A stretch of 64,000 bases of DNA from Montifringilla adamsi (Eukaryota > Chordata > Aves > Passeriformes > Passeridae), in contig JAGGNK010007004.1 in NCBI GenBank assembly GCA_017590115.1, forward strand, positions 11,493,296-11,557,295, written 5' to 3'. Shown piece by piece: positions 48,881 through 60,121 of this stretch. Numbering within the stretch: the stretch's first letter is position 1; each line of letters begins with the position of its first letter. Both the position numbers and the translations under genes were made by a program. The notes beneath the pieces were generated by a model. The model saw only the letters and a program-made list of their open reading frames with translations, made no database searches and was not told where the DNA came from.

Positions 48881-51800
48881 CTGAAAAAGAATAAAGGATT
48901 TTCTTGTTATTTATTCAGAATATAAAGGTGGTATTTGGAATAGGCACACAACACAGTAAAGGAATTCTATGTCTGCTATTATACTTCTTTTGCTATCACA
49001 ATATCACACTTCAGATACATCTGTAGTAATCCAAACCCTCTTGGTTCTTTTTCCAATCACCTAACTGTAAAGCATCACCAACAAACAGAATTTTAAACAC
49101 CCACAGGCTGTCCTACTCCATTCCACTGTTTCTTGAATAGATGCTATTCTACACTTTTGGAATATTAAGATGCTAATATTTTTCTGAAGTCTTTGGGTCT
49201 TCATCAGCAGGCTGAAGGGGAAAAAAATACAATTTCCAAACAAACAAAAAAAGTCCCCTCTCTGAAGATTGCTGCCACATTTCAAAGCAAAACTCTCACC
49301 CTGCTTTGAAAATCTCAGTGTACGATGATTATTTTATCCAGTAAGTTATTATTTGTTTGGGATTACTTATGGAGTACAGTGTGTTTTTCAGAAAGCAAGA
49401 AGGTATGATTAACAAGTAATTATCTTCTTGTGATTAGATCTACCTGTTATCAGTGGGCATCCATGGAACAGAAAAATGTGTATCTTGGGACAACAAGTAA
49501 GGACGGCTTCCACAGCAACGTCGGTCAGATTCACACAGCGCTCCATGTGGATCTCCTGTTAGGAAAACAGGAATGACAACAGCCTGTCAGAGCACCCAGT
49601 GTTTTAGAGGCAAAGCTTTCCATTGCCCAACCCATTTCAGAGATCATCAACCAGAAGGAATTATGACCTCGGTGCATTGACCTCATATATGGTCCTGTAC
49701 AGAGCAGGAAAATACCCTAAAGAAAAATAAGACAGCTTTTCTGTAGAGGCTAAACTAAAAACATGAAGTGTAAGAGCCTGAGATGAGAGATGTGGGACTC
49801 CAGGCAGCTCTTCAAAATGCTGTTTATTGTATAAGAGATGTTACAGCAGTCTCAGGTCATGGGTAACAGACCCACACCTATGGCTGCCAGCTACACCTTA
49901 TAGGCAAGCCTGAAGCTGCTTTAATTCTGGTTACAATGCATTATATATTTTTCTTTGCTGAGCATCTTAATACATAACAACCAATCAGCATCATACACAA
50001 TACCTTTATTGTTACCTATAGCCTATGACAACTATCAGTTCCATATTACAGTCATTATTATCCAACTACATGAGTTAGCATGTTACAGCTTAAGCTTGAA
50101 GTTGTTTTTCTGTTTTCTTGCAGTGGAAAATTCTTAGACCTTTTTTCTACTTGCCACATCAGCATGCTTGTTTGCCTACGGTATCTTTCTTCTTTTCCTA
50201 AGACCTATTTCTGCTTGGTAAAAACATCTTTTTTGTTTGTGGTCAACATATCCTTTGGTCTAGTCATAAAACCTCCTTCCAGCTCGACTTAACCTTTGCT
50301 TTCTTAGTTTTCCAGTAACAACTGGCTCAGCAATTCTCACTTTAGACATCTATTGTTCTTCTATCAAAACTTGCTTCCGTCTCTAGTCTGTTCTCAGGTT
50401 CTACATTCAGAGAGCTATCTGTCAAGCACACATATCTGTGAAATTTTCTTGTCAAACTTTCATCTTTTCAAACATCAAAGGTGAGTTTTCCCAACACACA
50501 CATAGCACTCAAGACATCTGAGTAAGCTCTTCAACGAGATTCCATGGTGTTCGAGTTCCATCACTTTGCCTATGACATTCTCCTACCAATTGGTTGTCCA
50601 GGAGAACAGAACCCAGATTAAATTCTGGTGTTTCCCAAATTTTCCCAAAACAGCCTCTGCTGAAGTTTCTGGTATTTCTATTTATCCACATGGCTCCTAA
50701 AAGAAATCAAAGAACTTCTTCAAGATTAGACTAAACCCTGCTCTTCTCTTAATTTCTCTGCAGCTGTACAACTACTGCCTCTTGTACATGCTAGGAAAAG
50801 ATGAAAAGCAGAATAACAAAACAGGTTATTACCAACTTCCTTCCCCACCTCTAAATTTCCTTACCTATCAATAAATATAACATATAAGAAAAAATGCAGA
50901 AAAAAGACCATCAAATCTAGTGAAGTTAGGATTTGGTAAAATATACTTTGGAGATAGTAGGATAAAAGTTAAAAACCATTGTCTTATTGCAAAGTCTTTC
51001 CAATTTATAAACTCCAAGGATCTTGAAAGAGGACAGCAACGAAAGACAGCCAGTAAAAACCCTCCCTCAGAAGTAATAGCAATTATAATTTTAAAATGCA
51101 GGTATTTTCCTTTGTTCACCCCTTTGTTATTAGGTTAAGTCAGTTACCTTTAAATTATTTGAACATGTTCCACTCACTAGTGCTACAACGCCATCATCTG
51201 TTACCTGAGGGAAAAACCACAATGGATTAAAGCTCAATTTTTTCAAGCACAGCTATTTAGATGCAAAAATCATATTAATTTGATCACTCCCTGCAGTCAA
51301 TGAATACACTTAACACTACAGTATTTTCTTCCCAGCTAAACTAATAGAGAAAATTATCCAAAGTGGTTTTTTTTTCCATTCTATTAAATACTGTTTCATC
51401 TTCCTGCCACCTGATCCAGCCTGGCTTTCTGCAAGGATACTTCCAACTGTGTAACTGCTATTTCTGCAGCTTCCTTGTCTCATTTAACAGTGGGTACACT
51501 AATATGTCAGAGCATAGCACTTTAAATGTATAGGTTTAAAAAGCACTTCTGCTCTACCTAGACCAATTTGGGTTGGGGAAAAAAGTAATCACAGCAGAAA
51601 AGTTAAAAACAAGTGTAAACATGTAGTTACTGAAGAAGCTTTTACCTCATTTAAAATACACACAGGGAAACAGCTATTTTCTATAAAGGAAGAGAGGCAA
51701 GGAAATAAAAAAGCAGTGAAATAAGTCTGGAGAAATAAGAGTTAAATGGCATTATAAATAAAAATTACCAAACAAAATATTAAGACTCTTTTGATACCCT

Positions 51801-54800
51801 ACTGCTGGAAAAATCAAAAGAAGAATAGCATCTAAAATAAGAACCTCCTACATGATTTCCAGACTGACATTTCATTGTGAATGTTCAGTACTGGACTCAC
51901 ATTCAACATAATTACTCACCATCAGTGTCAATTGAACACTACACTTACTGCAAAAAACCTTTCCCTCGCTTCATTATTTCCCTGTAATTACGAAATATGT
52001 TACAGGATTGCTATTGCAGCTTGTCTCCCCCTTCTCATGCTAAACACTGCTGTTAAATCTGCTTCCCTGCCATTTCTGACATTTAAAATATCATTCTTTC
52101 AGTGCTGACTCTGCAGTATAACTCTGACAAGCACAATCACTCCTAAAATATCATTTAATTATGGAGTGTTTACTCCTACTAGGGGCTTGTATTGTTTGAC
52201 ATCCTAGATTATTACCCACATCAGTTTGTCCTAACTGAAAGCAGGCAATAATCTGTCCAAGATTCTACTTTCTTTAAATGGAATATTTTGGATTACTTTA
52301 CAACTTAAAGAGAATGATTACACTAAATAAATATACTAAAAAAAATCCCAAGGTAGATTCTAACAGAAGTTTATCTTTGGTTCACTATACATGCTCTAAT
52401 ACCAAAACGTGTATTTTTCCAGTCACTAATAAGCAAAATATACCTTTCCTTTTCCTTAAGAGGCAGAAATTAGAAATAAACTATGGTCCTAAATCTTGTC
52501 AAGAGTAAAGCTACAGGCTTTGAACTTTAAAGTGAAGTAGTGAAGCTACAAAGCCCCTTTGAACTTTATCATGGCAATCCTGAAAAAGAAACAACGAAAG
52601 TCAATCAGCCAATTGCCACTGTAGCTACCTGAGTAGATGAGAAGTCCACACTGTGAAGAAATTTGCAGTTTTCTCCTAGTGCCTGCAGAGATGCATCCGT
52701 GATGCCTGAGCAGCTGCCCAAGTTCACTATTTGCAGGAATTGGCAGTTGAGTGCAAGAGCCAGAACTCCTCTGTCAGTTATATCACAGCACCTTTTGAAA
52801 GAGGCTTCACGCAGGTAGGGAGAGGATAAGGCCAGTGCTATGACTCCTGCCAAAGAAACAACACTTGAAAGAGTTATTCATTCTCTAACATAACCACCAT
52901 GCTGAGTCCAAAGGCTCTGGAACAAGTTTTGAGGGAGGAAAAATTAAGATAAAGTGGAAAATATGTTGAGCATAGCACAGTTTTAGCAGAAATCTAGCAG
53001 GAGAGTAACCTGATAGCTCTCTCCTACGATAATTGGTGCTCTAGGCCTGAAATTTACACTGCTGGAGAGACTTTTAATTAGTACTGGGGTAGCATTGGGG
53101 ATTTCTTTTTTAAGCAATATTTACCCTAGATATAGTCTTTGCAATTTATTCCAACCTAATAAGAAAAATAAGCCAGAAATAAGATCCCAGTTATCTGTGC
53201 ACAGATAACACACCTTCTGAAGTAATTCCAAATCTGTTCTCCTTGCAAGAATTTAAGTTGATTTTTTTCAGCTGCTTGCAGTGACAAAGCTGCAATAATG
53301 CCTTATCTGAAATATCACAGTCTCGGAGATCCAGAGACTCCACAGCAGGGTGCAATACCTGTAATGAAAACCCACCATTTCAGTCAGACTCTGCTATGCC
53401 ATCAAACATGTGCATTTTTATATCAAATACTCGTAATATTAGACATCACATAAAAGTTTGCAATAGAGGGTGGGTTACCAGTCCTAGGAACTAAAAACTA
53501 AAGAAAATCTGGTCTATTTGTGCAACAGTTCATCTCCTACAGCATAAACTGTTTCTGTGGCATATGGAGCAGGAACACATGAATCCTGCCACTTAAACAA
53601 TGGAAATACAATCTTGGTGGTTCACTTGCTACATGTGTACCCAGCACAATGCCCTCACACTTGCCAGCAAAACTTTGGGGGCAGAAATCTGCATTGCAAA
53701 ACAAAAAATACTGACTTTGATCAAAACTTCAACCTGCATAACAGATAAGAGTGATATTTGGAAGGTATTTTCCACCAAAGTATTGTTCTCACCCACACAC
53801 TCTCTTTTGCTCATAAACAAGCACTCTCATTATCACACCATGAAGAAGTACCAAATTCTAATTAAATGGGATCTTTCACTCCCCCAAGACCCAGATTGGA
53901 ATTTTTGTGAAATCTTTCCCAAGAGAACATTTATGAAAGCTAAACCCAAAGCAGTGGAAGGCATCAGATTTTAGTAACAATAGCCAGATACTCCCTTCAG
54001 CTTGTCACTCCCATCCTTAACTCCCAGAGATAGAAACTAAATTTCCATAAACTAGCAAAGATAACAGCACAGCTGACAGGACTGTTAAAGGCTTATTCCT
54101 CTTGTTGTTCACTCTAACAATGTACAATAAAGATATTAAAAGGAAAACTGGCTGTTTTGCAAATATATAAGATTTTGAGATAGACAAAGGGTTCCTGGAT
54201 GCAGCACACCAAAAAAGACATTTGAAAATACAGGTTTATGTTCTGTGGACACTTGCTGAATGGCTTTATAAAACTTTATGGTAAAAGGGATTCAGATTAA
54301 AGAGTTTGGCCTACATGTGGATGGCTGCTACAAGAAAAAAGCAGAGCAAGGGGGGAAAAGATGCATGGTAACACAAATTTGGACAAGAATATGGAGGTAA
54401 GAGATTAAATAAAAGTATACACAAAAATTCAGATTAACAGAATTTCAACTGAAATTTAAGCAAAATTCAAGCAAATTACAAGCAATTTCAAGCAAAATTC
54501 CTTTAAAAAAAAACCCCTGAAAAACAGAGGGAGGACATGAATAAAAATAAATGAGAAACTGTTAGCAAAGAAAGCTAAGGTATAATATGCTCAGGGAAAA
54601 TGATGACAACTAAGGATATAATTGCAGGAGATTGCAGGAACAGAGAAAGGAAAAACACATGAAAAAAGAACCAGAGCAGAATTTCCCAGGGTCACATGGA
54701 AAACAGGCTCCAAAAGAAGGCACTGATGAACTGCTGAATGAAGACAAATACAGAGGAGACTTTAGAAAGAGAGAGCAGAAAAGTCTGTAATTTAAGGTCT

Positions 54801-57800
54801 CTAGTTTATTTCCAGACTAAAAATATCCTAATGGATTTTGTGCATTCATACACACACAATCACATGGCTTTAATTATATAATCTGTTATGATGTTTTGAA
54901 ATTATTTGTTATTGAAAAGCTAGCCTAAACCAGATTTTGTCCAGTCAATTTTTCCAAAGAACTTGATTATTACTCAAATGCTTACTTTGTGTATGCACAA
55001 AATCATTTTATCTAAAGCTAAATTGCTTTGTTTGTAAGTTTTCCACAGTGCTTCTGCCTCTAGTCTTGGCTCCACTATCATGACTCTGAGAAACTGAGAA
55101 TATTTGTCTCTTGAGTTACAGGTCTAAGCAGGAATGCACAGGGAGTCATTTTCTGTTTCACCAAGGCCAACCTTTAGCTTCCTTCAATTCTCACGCCTCC
55201 CTTTGAGGCTGAACAAGATAACAGTAACAGACAGCAAAACAGATATGCCCCTGAATTTACAGCTGAAGAAATGTCATTAACTGGTGTCATATTGAAACAC
55301 TGACACACATCAGTGTGCAAAAGGGATGGGATAATTTGAACTATCGATTCCTAGCTCTGCCATCATTATCTTTCAAGGAACCAAAATTTAAATAAATTAT
55401 ATGGAGATTGTGTGCTTAGTATCAATAGAATTCTACCAACAGAATTCTAACAAGCTGCTGAAATCCTTTATATAATATATATACATAATAAATTATGCAT
55501 GAGTATCTCAAAACACATTTCACTCAGGAACAGACTGGTGTGCAAGAGAGAATACTTTTCTCTCCCAAAACAGACAGTATAGTTTTGAATGGATTCTTAC
55601 CTCACTGATATTTGCATCAGTTATTTGCCCTTGCCTACTCATTAATTTGATCAGTTTATCCTTTATATTGGGTGGCAATGACTTAATATCTGCAGAGTAT
55701 CTGGAAAGGTTCTTTGTCAAGCACTGAAGGCATCTGAAATAAAGGAAAGTTAGAATACAGTCAAAAAGAAGTGTTACATAGCAGAACTACAACAATCAAT
55801 CCATATGTTGTCATCTTCTGCACCCAGCTATGGTTCCCTCAGACCTTATCAGCTGCAGCTGTTCCATGTTACCACTGATTCAGCTGTTGCCCTTTGGGGT
55901 CAAGCTGATCCTTCTGTGAAACTGTTCCCTAAGCAGCTGAAGGCAGAAATCAGCCCCTCAACCATTTTTTCCTGTGTTTTCCTCAAGCTGTCTCTGAAAT
56001 TCACAGTTGCAGTGTGAGCTGTTAAGTGTCTGATCTGAACGAAAATCCCCTTGACTAAAACTCTGAGGACACAGAAGCAACACTGCCAGAACAAGTGGCT
56101 GAGTGCAGGGGGCAGCAGCAGCCTGGAGTAATGCCAAATTAAATTTAGAATATAAGCACAGCTCTGGAGTCCCTACAGGCAACTAGTTTTGCAACAACAC
56201 TTTGTCTGGCATCAAAATGTCACCAAACTGCAGGAAATTGAACTCACACCAAATAAAAACTTTAAAGATGTCAAAATACTAATGCTTTATAATCTGAAGG
56301 GTAGCACAGACTTAAGGCAGGAAAGAAACAAAATTTCCAGCATGGAAGCACATTTTAAAAAGCCACTCAAGTTCCTATAATGTAGTGAGACATAAACTTC
56401 AAGGAATTTTGAGATTTTAGAGGAGCTAAGATTTTAGTTAGAGATAAGCTCCATTGGAGTTAATTAAAATAAATGGGTAGGCCTTGATGAAGTTAATAGT
56501 TAGTAGTTAACTAATAAATGACTGCTTGTCAACACAATGTTTGGTTAGCTGGGTTTATAATGAAGAATATAGAAGCTGACAAATAGCTTTTAGTAACATA
56601 AGACAATTGTGGGCCTCCTCTGTTCTGAAACCAATTGAAGACAGGGAATGGGAGTTCTACCAAGGGTTCATTTGTCATATTTGAATTGAAAAGGTAGAAA
56701 GGTCAGAAAGACTTCATTTACTTCCTCACTTTGGGACCCCTCCCCAAGAAAGGGACCACTGACCCATTTCAAGGAAAAAATTACGCACGCTTAATAGCTT
56801 TTGAACTAATTAGTATATGAAGCGGAGAATGGGATGTACCGAAGTTATGTTATAAATGAGAAGCTTGACTAGGCTGATATTCAAGCAGCAATCAATTTAT
56901 TAATTAATATGGTAAAGTATGAGCAATACAGCGCTGGGTACAGTGGGGGAAGTCTTCCCTCCAACTGCACACTGATAGTTGAAGCTGACAGATATTTATA
57001 GTGGTACTCATAAGCTTTCTCAGCAGTTTCTATTCCCAATTTTTACATCACAATTCTATACACTATTGTGATTTAGTTTTTCTCAGGATGTATCCCAGAA
57101 AGGAGTATCCCCAGATGGTGGGGGTCCAGCTTCCAAAAGAAGTCTCCCAGCTGGTGAGGTCCAGATTCCAGATGTGGGTCCACCTTTTAATTGCAAGGAC
57201 TATAAATCTCATAACAGTGATGTCCAGCTTCCCTTGGTCGAAACTATCAATGCTTGAGTTGATGTTCATCTTCCTTTCTCAAGCTGCTTTTCACTGTTTT
57301 GTTAAGGTGTCGAGATAAGCACATTTCCTTCTAATGTATTCTAAAGCTATAGTTTCAAAAGGTTATTATTGCAAAACTCTTTAAGGCTTAGCTACAAGCA
57401 GAAAGTTCCTGTCAAACAGCAACATCCTTAAAGCTTTAATTCAAATGCTCCTAAATCAACTTAAGACTTAGAAAGGTTAATTGTGAACAAAGGATAGGTT
57501 CAAAGGCCTTCTTCCATGCTTTACTTCCTCAGTTATTTATTGGAATTTGTCTTTATAACTGTCCCATGGTCAGTTTCCACACGTCACAATGACAAATACA
57601 CAGGTTGCCTGTATGTACCTGACACGAAACACAGCTTTGTATTCCACAGTTATGAATATGTATTTGTATTTTGGGTATTCAATACTTGTATCGATAGAAG
57701 GACTCTGCAATCACCTGTAAATTGCAGTGTGTATTTGGGAGCTATCCCCCACGCTGCCCTGAGTCGAAATAAACACACACTTTCTAACTTTAAACTGTTG

Positions 57801-59584
57801 GAAAGTTTTTGTCCGTCACAGTTGGATATCAGTACTAGATCAATATCCATATTTTTTAATAATCAGCAGGATGAGCACCTCTAGCAGGTCACTGCAAAGG
57901 ACACTGTATGGAGGAGACATTTCAAGCAGAACCCGGGCAGTTAAACCCAGGCCTTGCCTGCAGACACCCCTATATACCCAAACACACACCAGAACCACCT
58001 TTAACTCATTCCTGCAAAGATGTGCAAGAATTCCATGCCTCAGTGACTGCTGGATGAACTCAGCTGACTGATCAACAGAGAAGCCTGTACCAAGCTCTGT
58101 CTCAGTACATATAGGTTACACCATCCACATTCTTTGTTTTGAGATTAAACACCTTATCTATATACAACATTCCTCTACTTGACTGCAGAAATTAAGAATA
58201 GTTGTTTACCTCTAAAAAAAAAGAAATCTCATCAAAGATAATAAACACACCATTTATTAGCATCTCTGAAGATGACAGATGTGAACCTGCTCAAAGGCAG
58301 GAGCTGTGCAACATGGTGAGCAGAAAGCAGGGGCTTGTCTCACTAATCCAGCTCCAAAAGGGGCCTCTGAATCTAAACCAACTGCTTAGCTGAAATCTGC
58401 AGAAAATACTCCAAACCCAACACAGATACATGGAAATCAATGTGAGCTATGTCAACTCTTACCATGGCATATTAAATTTAGTTTGAATGGTTATTAAGAT
58501 TAATCACGTTCTTTTCAAAAAGCTGGTTGATATTCTCATAGTACAATACTGATTTGCAGTTTACATAATTAATAATTTAAATTATAAAGGTTTTCACAGT
58601 AATTCTACTTTATAGGAAACTATAAAACACTTATTGGCTACACCATGGCAACTACAATCTTATCTTCAGTGCTTTAAGGTAGGAATAACAATCTAACTGT
58701 ACTCTTTGCTAGCTATTCTTCTTTTATCTTTCAAATGAAACATTTTATTCCTGTGCTGTTTCTAACTTCCTCTGGAACACAAAGGAATTTGACACTGACA
58801 GATAACGCAGAGAATAGAAATGTTCAGCTCCCCTTCGGAGTTGCAGGATAGAGCTTAAAGACTAAGTAGCAAATTATATAAAATATTAAAAAAGTAGACA
58901 CACAGGATGCTAAATGTAGTTGCAACCAGTGGTTAAACAGACAATGAGGAATACAGTGTTTTTTGTGCAGAAGTTATGTAACAAGAAGCAACTGTGCATG
59001 TCCTAAGAAAGACTCAAGGCAAAGTCATCCTTCGCAACACTGGGGACACCTGGTGACCACCAGAGACCCCTTCAGACCCTCTGGGACCACAATAGGACTT
59101 CCAGTGAGACGTGGATGCATGAAAATTAGTTCTAGGAAAGCGATGTTTATGTATTAGCTAGGAAGCATGCTTTAAAGAATATGTATGAGCACTATGGAAT
59201 AAACTGGTAAAGTGTCACCAGTAGATTCTCCGGGGCCAGGTGAAGCCAGGGACCCTCAGCCGTCCCTCCACACCCGGATCTGTCAAGGATCACATCCTGG
59301 TACATCCCTGCCAAACCCCTGTCGCTCCCTGTCACTTGCCCTGTAACTCCTCCCCAAAGGGCACCTCTGACAAACCCCGCCACCTCTCCCGCAGCTCCTG
59401 CGCGCTGCCGAGCCCTGCCCGCACCCACACTGGCCGCAGCCGCTCCGCCACCGCCGCCAAAGGCCTGCCGAGCCCTGGCCCCCTCCCTGAGCCCCTCGCA
59501 GGGCGGGCAGGCGGGAGCCTGTCAGGGCGGCACTCACAGGTCCAGGAGGAGCCGGACTTCCTCGCCGGCGCCGTCCCAGCTCAT
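48807..59584 (-). CDS. AMN1: AMN1 homolog: leucine-rich-repeat protein, complete CDS in 7 exons
   Basis: AMN1 is the animal homolog of yeast Amn1, which antagonises the mitotic exit network. The vertebrate protein is a small cysteine-containing LRR protein whose biochemical role is poorly known. The CDS is complement(join(48807..48880,49444..49555,51148..51204,52629..52846,53214..53358,55601..55733,59538..59584)), 786 bases, 261 residues, against about 258 in human. All six introns are GT-AG and every junction keeps frame. Residues 17-60 hold the N-terminal helix region ([14 protein letters not shown]). From about residue 65 LRRs recur with [37 protein letters not shown] and GCPLITD, the typical C-x-x-[IL]-[TS]-D pattern. 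The C-terminus is LTWTVY, as I recall for human. No frame break or missing repeat is seen. Two LTR elements lie in its introns. Confidence 0.95.
48881..49443 (-). other. AMN1: AMN1 intron 6
   Basis: This is a 563-base intron. I see nothing beyond AT-rich sequence and consensus splice ends. Confidence 0.9.
49444..49555 (-). CDS. AMN1: AMN1 exon 6
   Basis: The exon is 112 bases long, with acceptor CCTAACAG and donor GTAGAT. It encodes residues 201-237 plus one base of Asp238: [24 protein letters not shown] and FHGCPLIT, two further LRR units. Confidence 0.95.
49556..51147 (-). other. AMN1: AMN1 intron 5
   Basis: This is a 1,592-base intron, of which nearly half is one minus-strand LTR (49,769-50,496). 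The remainder is AT-rich without recognised features. Confidence 0.9.
49769..50496 (-). mobile_element. Solo LTR (songbird ERV type), in AMN1 intron 5, sense to AMN1
   Basis: The 728-bp unit has TG...CA ends (minus strand starts TGTTGGGAAAAC and ends GGCTCTTACA). On the minus strand a TATA-like CTATAAGG is at plus 49,896-49,903 and a poly(A) signal AATAAA at plus 49,823-49,828, in the order expected of U3-R-U5. I recognise the ends as a common songbird endogenous-retrovirus LTR type, from memory. No target-site duplication is evident and no internal retroviral sequence is present. Confidence 0.75.
51148..51204 (-). CDS. AMN1: AMN1 exon 5
   Basis: This is a 57-base exon encoding 19 residues, [19 protein letters not shown] (182-200), with phase 0 on both sides. 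The acceptor is CCCTCAG and the donor GTAACT. Because it is in phase and a multiple of three, skipping it would keep frame. Confidence 0.95.
51205..52628 (-). other. AMN1: AMN1 intron 4
   Basis: AT-rich intron DNA. No repeat or coding feature was recognised. Confidence 0.9.
52629..52846 (-). CDS. AMN1: AMN1 exon 4 (LRRs)
   Basis: The exon is 218 bases long, with acceptor TTTGGCAG and donor GTAGCT. It encodes residues 109-181 with three cysteine-containing LRR units: [28 protein letters not shown] and [10 protein letters not shown]. It is the longest coding exon of the gene. Confidence 0.95.
52847..53213 (-). other. AMN1: AMN1 intron 3
   Basis: Short intron of 367 bases. Nothing else was seen. 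Confidence 0.9.
53214..53358 (-). CDS. AMN1: AMN1 exon 3 (LRRs)
   Basis: The exon is 145 bases long, with acceptor ATTACAG and donor GTGTGT. It encodes residues 61-108 plus the first base of Gly109: [18 protein letters not shown] and [19 protein letters not shown], two LRR-type units. Confidence 0.95.
53359..55600 (-). other. AMN1: AMN1 intron 2
   Basis: AT-rich intron DNA with A-rich stretches at about 54.4-54.8 kb. No coding feature was recognised. Confidence 0.9.
55601..55733 (-). CDS. AMN1: AMN1 exon 2
   Basis: The exon is 133 bases long, with acceptor TTTCAG and donor GTAAGA. It completes Leu16 and encodes residues to Glu60: [16 protein letters not shown] then the helix KDKLIKLMS and the QITDANISE segment that starts the repeat domain. 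Phase 0 exit. Confidence 0.95.
56381..57820 (+). mobile_element. LTR (ERVL-like), plus orientation, split by a second LTR
   Basis: The outer LTR consists of 56,381-56,847 and 57,649-57,820, 639 bases in total. It starts TGTAGTGAGACATAAAC and ends TTTTTGTCCGTCACA, with AATAAA at 57,768-57,773, 47 bases before the end. Its right part continues the left part exactly once the inserted minus-strand LTR and one GTTA copy are removed. No duplication flanks the outer LTR, so what follows 57,820 (GTTGGATATCAG) may be the start of an internal region with a degraded primer-binding site. It lies antisense to AMN1. Confidence 0.75.
56848..57648 (-). mobile_element. Solo LTR inserted into the outer LTR, minus orientation
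   Basis: This 801-bp element has TG...CA ends and is flanked by a 4-base duplication GTTA at 56,844-56,847 and 57,649-57,652. On the minus strand a TATA box CTATAAATA is at plus 56,993-57,001 and AATAAA at plus 56,896-56,901, followed by the end TTATAACA. It is sense to AMN1. Its 3' end (CATTTATAACA) resembles that of the LTR at 61,451-62,227, which suggests related families. Confidence 0.8.
58930..59230 (+). mobile_element. Possible LTR fragment upstream of the AMN1 CpG island
   Basis: Sequence such as GCGATGTTTATGTATTAGC and TAAAGAATATGTATGAGCAC, followed by GGAATAAACTGG at 59,195, resembles avian ERV LTR sequence as I recall it. The boundaries are unclear and no duplication was seen, so the call is weak. 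Confidence 0.35.
59538..59584 (-). CDS. AMN1: AMN1 exon 1 (coding part)
   Basis: The ATG is at 59,584-59,582, with 15 codons plus two bases and the donor GTGAGT. The peptide [15 protein letters not shown] runs into exon 2 to give LLLDLCLQC, matching the human LLDLCLWC segment. The -3 base is G. The frame is open upstream, but the human start and the CpG-island position support this ATG. Confidence 0.9.
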
Positions 59585-59693
59585 GGCAGGGAGCGGGGAA
59601 TGCAGCGCGGCCCGAGGAACGCGGTGGGGAATGCGGGGACGCCGGCCCAGCCCGGCCCGGCGGTCGGTGCCGAGATGGCGGCGGCGCCCGGCA

Positions 59694-59712
59694 GCATGAC
59701 GGGAGATGTAGT
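59694..59712 (-). promoter_or_regulatory. ZNF143/THAP11-type promoter motif
   Basis: The minus strand reads ACTACATCTCCCGTCATGC, close to the known ACTACAATTCCCAGCATGC consensus found in CpG-island promoters. It is 110-128 bases upstream of the AMN1 start codon and oriented with the gene. Confidence 0.65.
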
Positions 59713-60121
59713 CCTGCTCCCGGCCGGCCTTAGGAGCGCCTCCCGAAGCGGCCTGGAGCGCTGTAACCCCCCTCAGCCGCAAAAACGGGGCTCTCACTCC
59801 CCATTCCCATAGCTTAATAGTTAGGAAAAAGTGTTCTCCCAAGTCTGGAAGAAGTAGAGGGGAGGCTGGGAGCCTTCAGGCAAGGGCCACTGTGGTTTTA
59901 AGGGCTCTTTCCTCCTTACTGCCCTCAGTGGAGGCATTGCACAGCAGTTTCCTATTACCACATCCCATCCACAGCGATAAGAGCCTGCTGTCGGCCAGCT
60001 CTTTTGTCCTGCAATTATTTTTGCCTTTGATTTTGGTTTTTTTGGGTTTTCTTGGTTCTTTTTCCCTTCCTTTTTGTATTTCTGCTTTGTCTTAGGTTGC
60101 AAATACAAGATGTGGCTGGTG

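Larger units (their letters stand above)
55734..59537 (-). other. AMN1: AMN1 intron 1
   Basis: This is a 3.8-kb intron containing the nested LTR pair at 56,381-57,820 and a possible LTR fragment near its 5' end (58,930-59,230). The CpG island begins inside the intron at about 59,240. Confidence 0.9.
59240..59800. promoter_or_regulatory. CpG island and promoter region of AMN1
   Basis: This GC- and CpG-rich block covers exon 1. It contains a ZNF143/SBS-type motif on the minus strand (59,694-59,712) and an ATGGCGGC core on the plus strand at 59,675-59,682. No TATA box was seen. The transcription start is probably within 59,600-59,760. Confidence 0.75.

Noticed and set aside
59240..59812. 190-codon plus-strand frame over AMN1 exon 1
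   Set aside because: It is in the CpG island and antisense to the real first exon, with no recognisable domain and no splice or poly(A) context.
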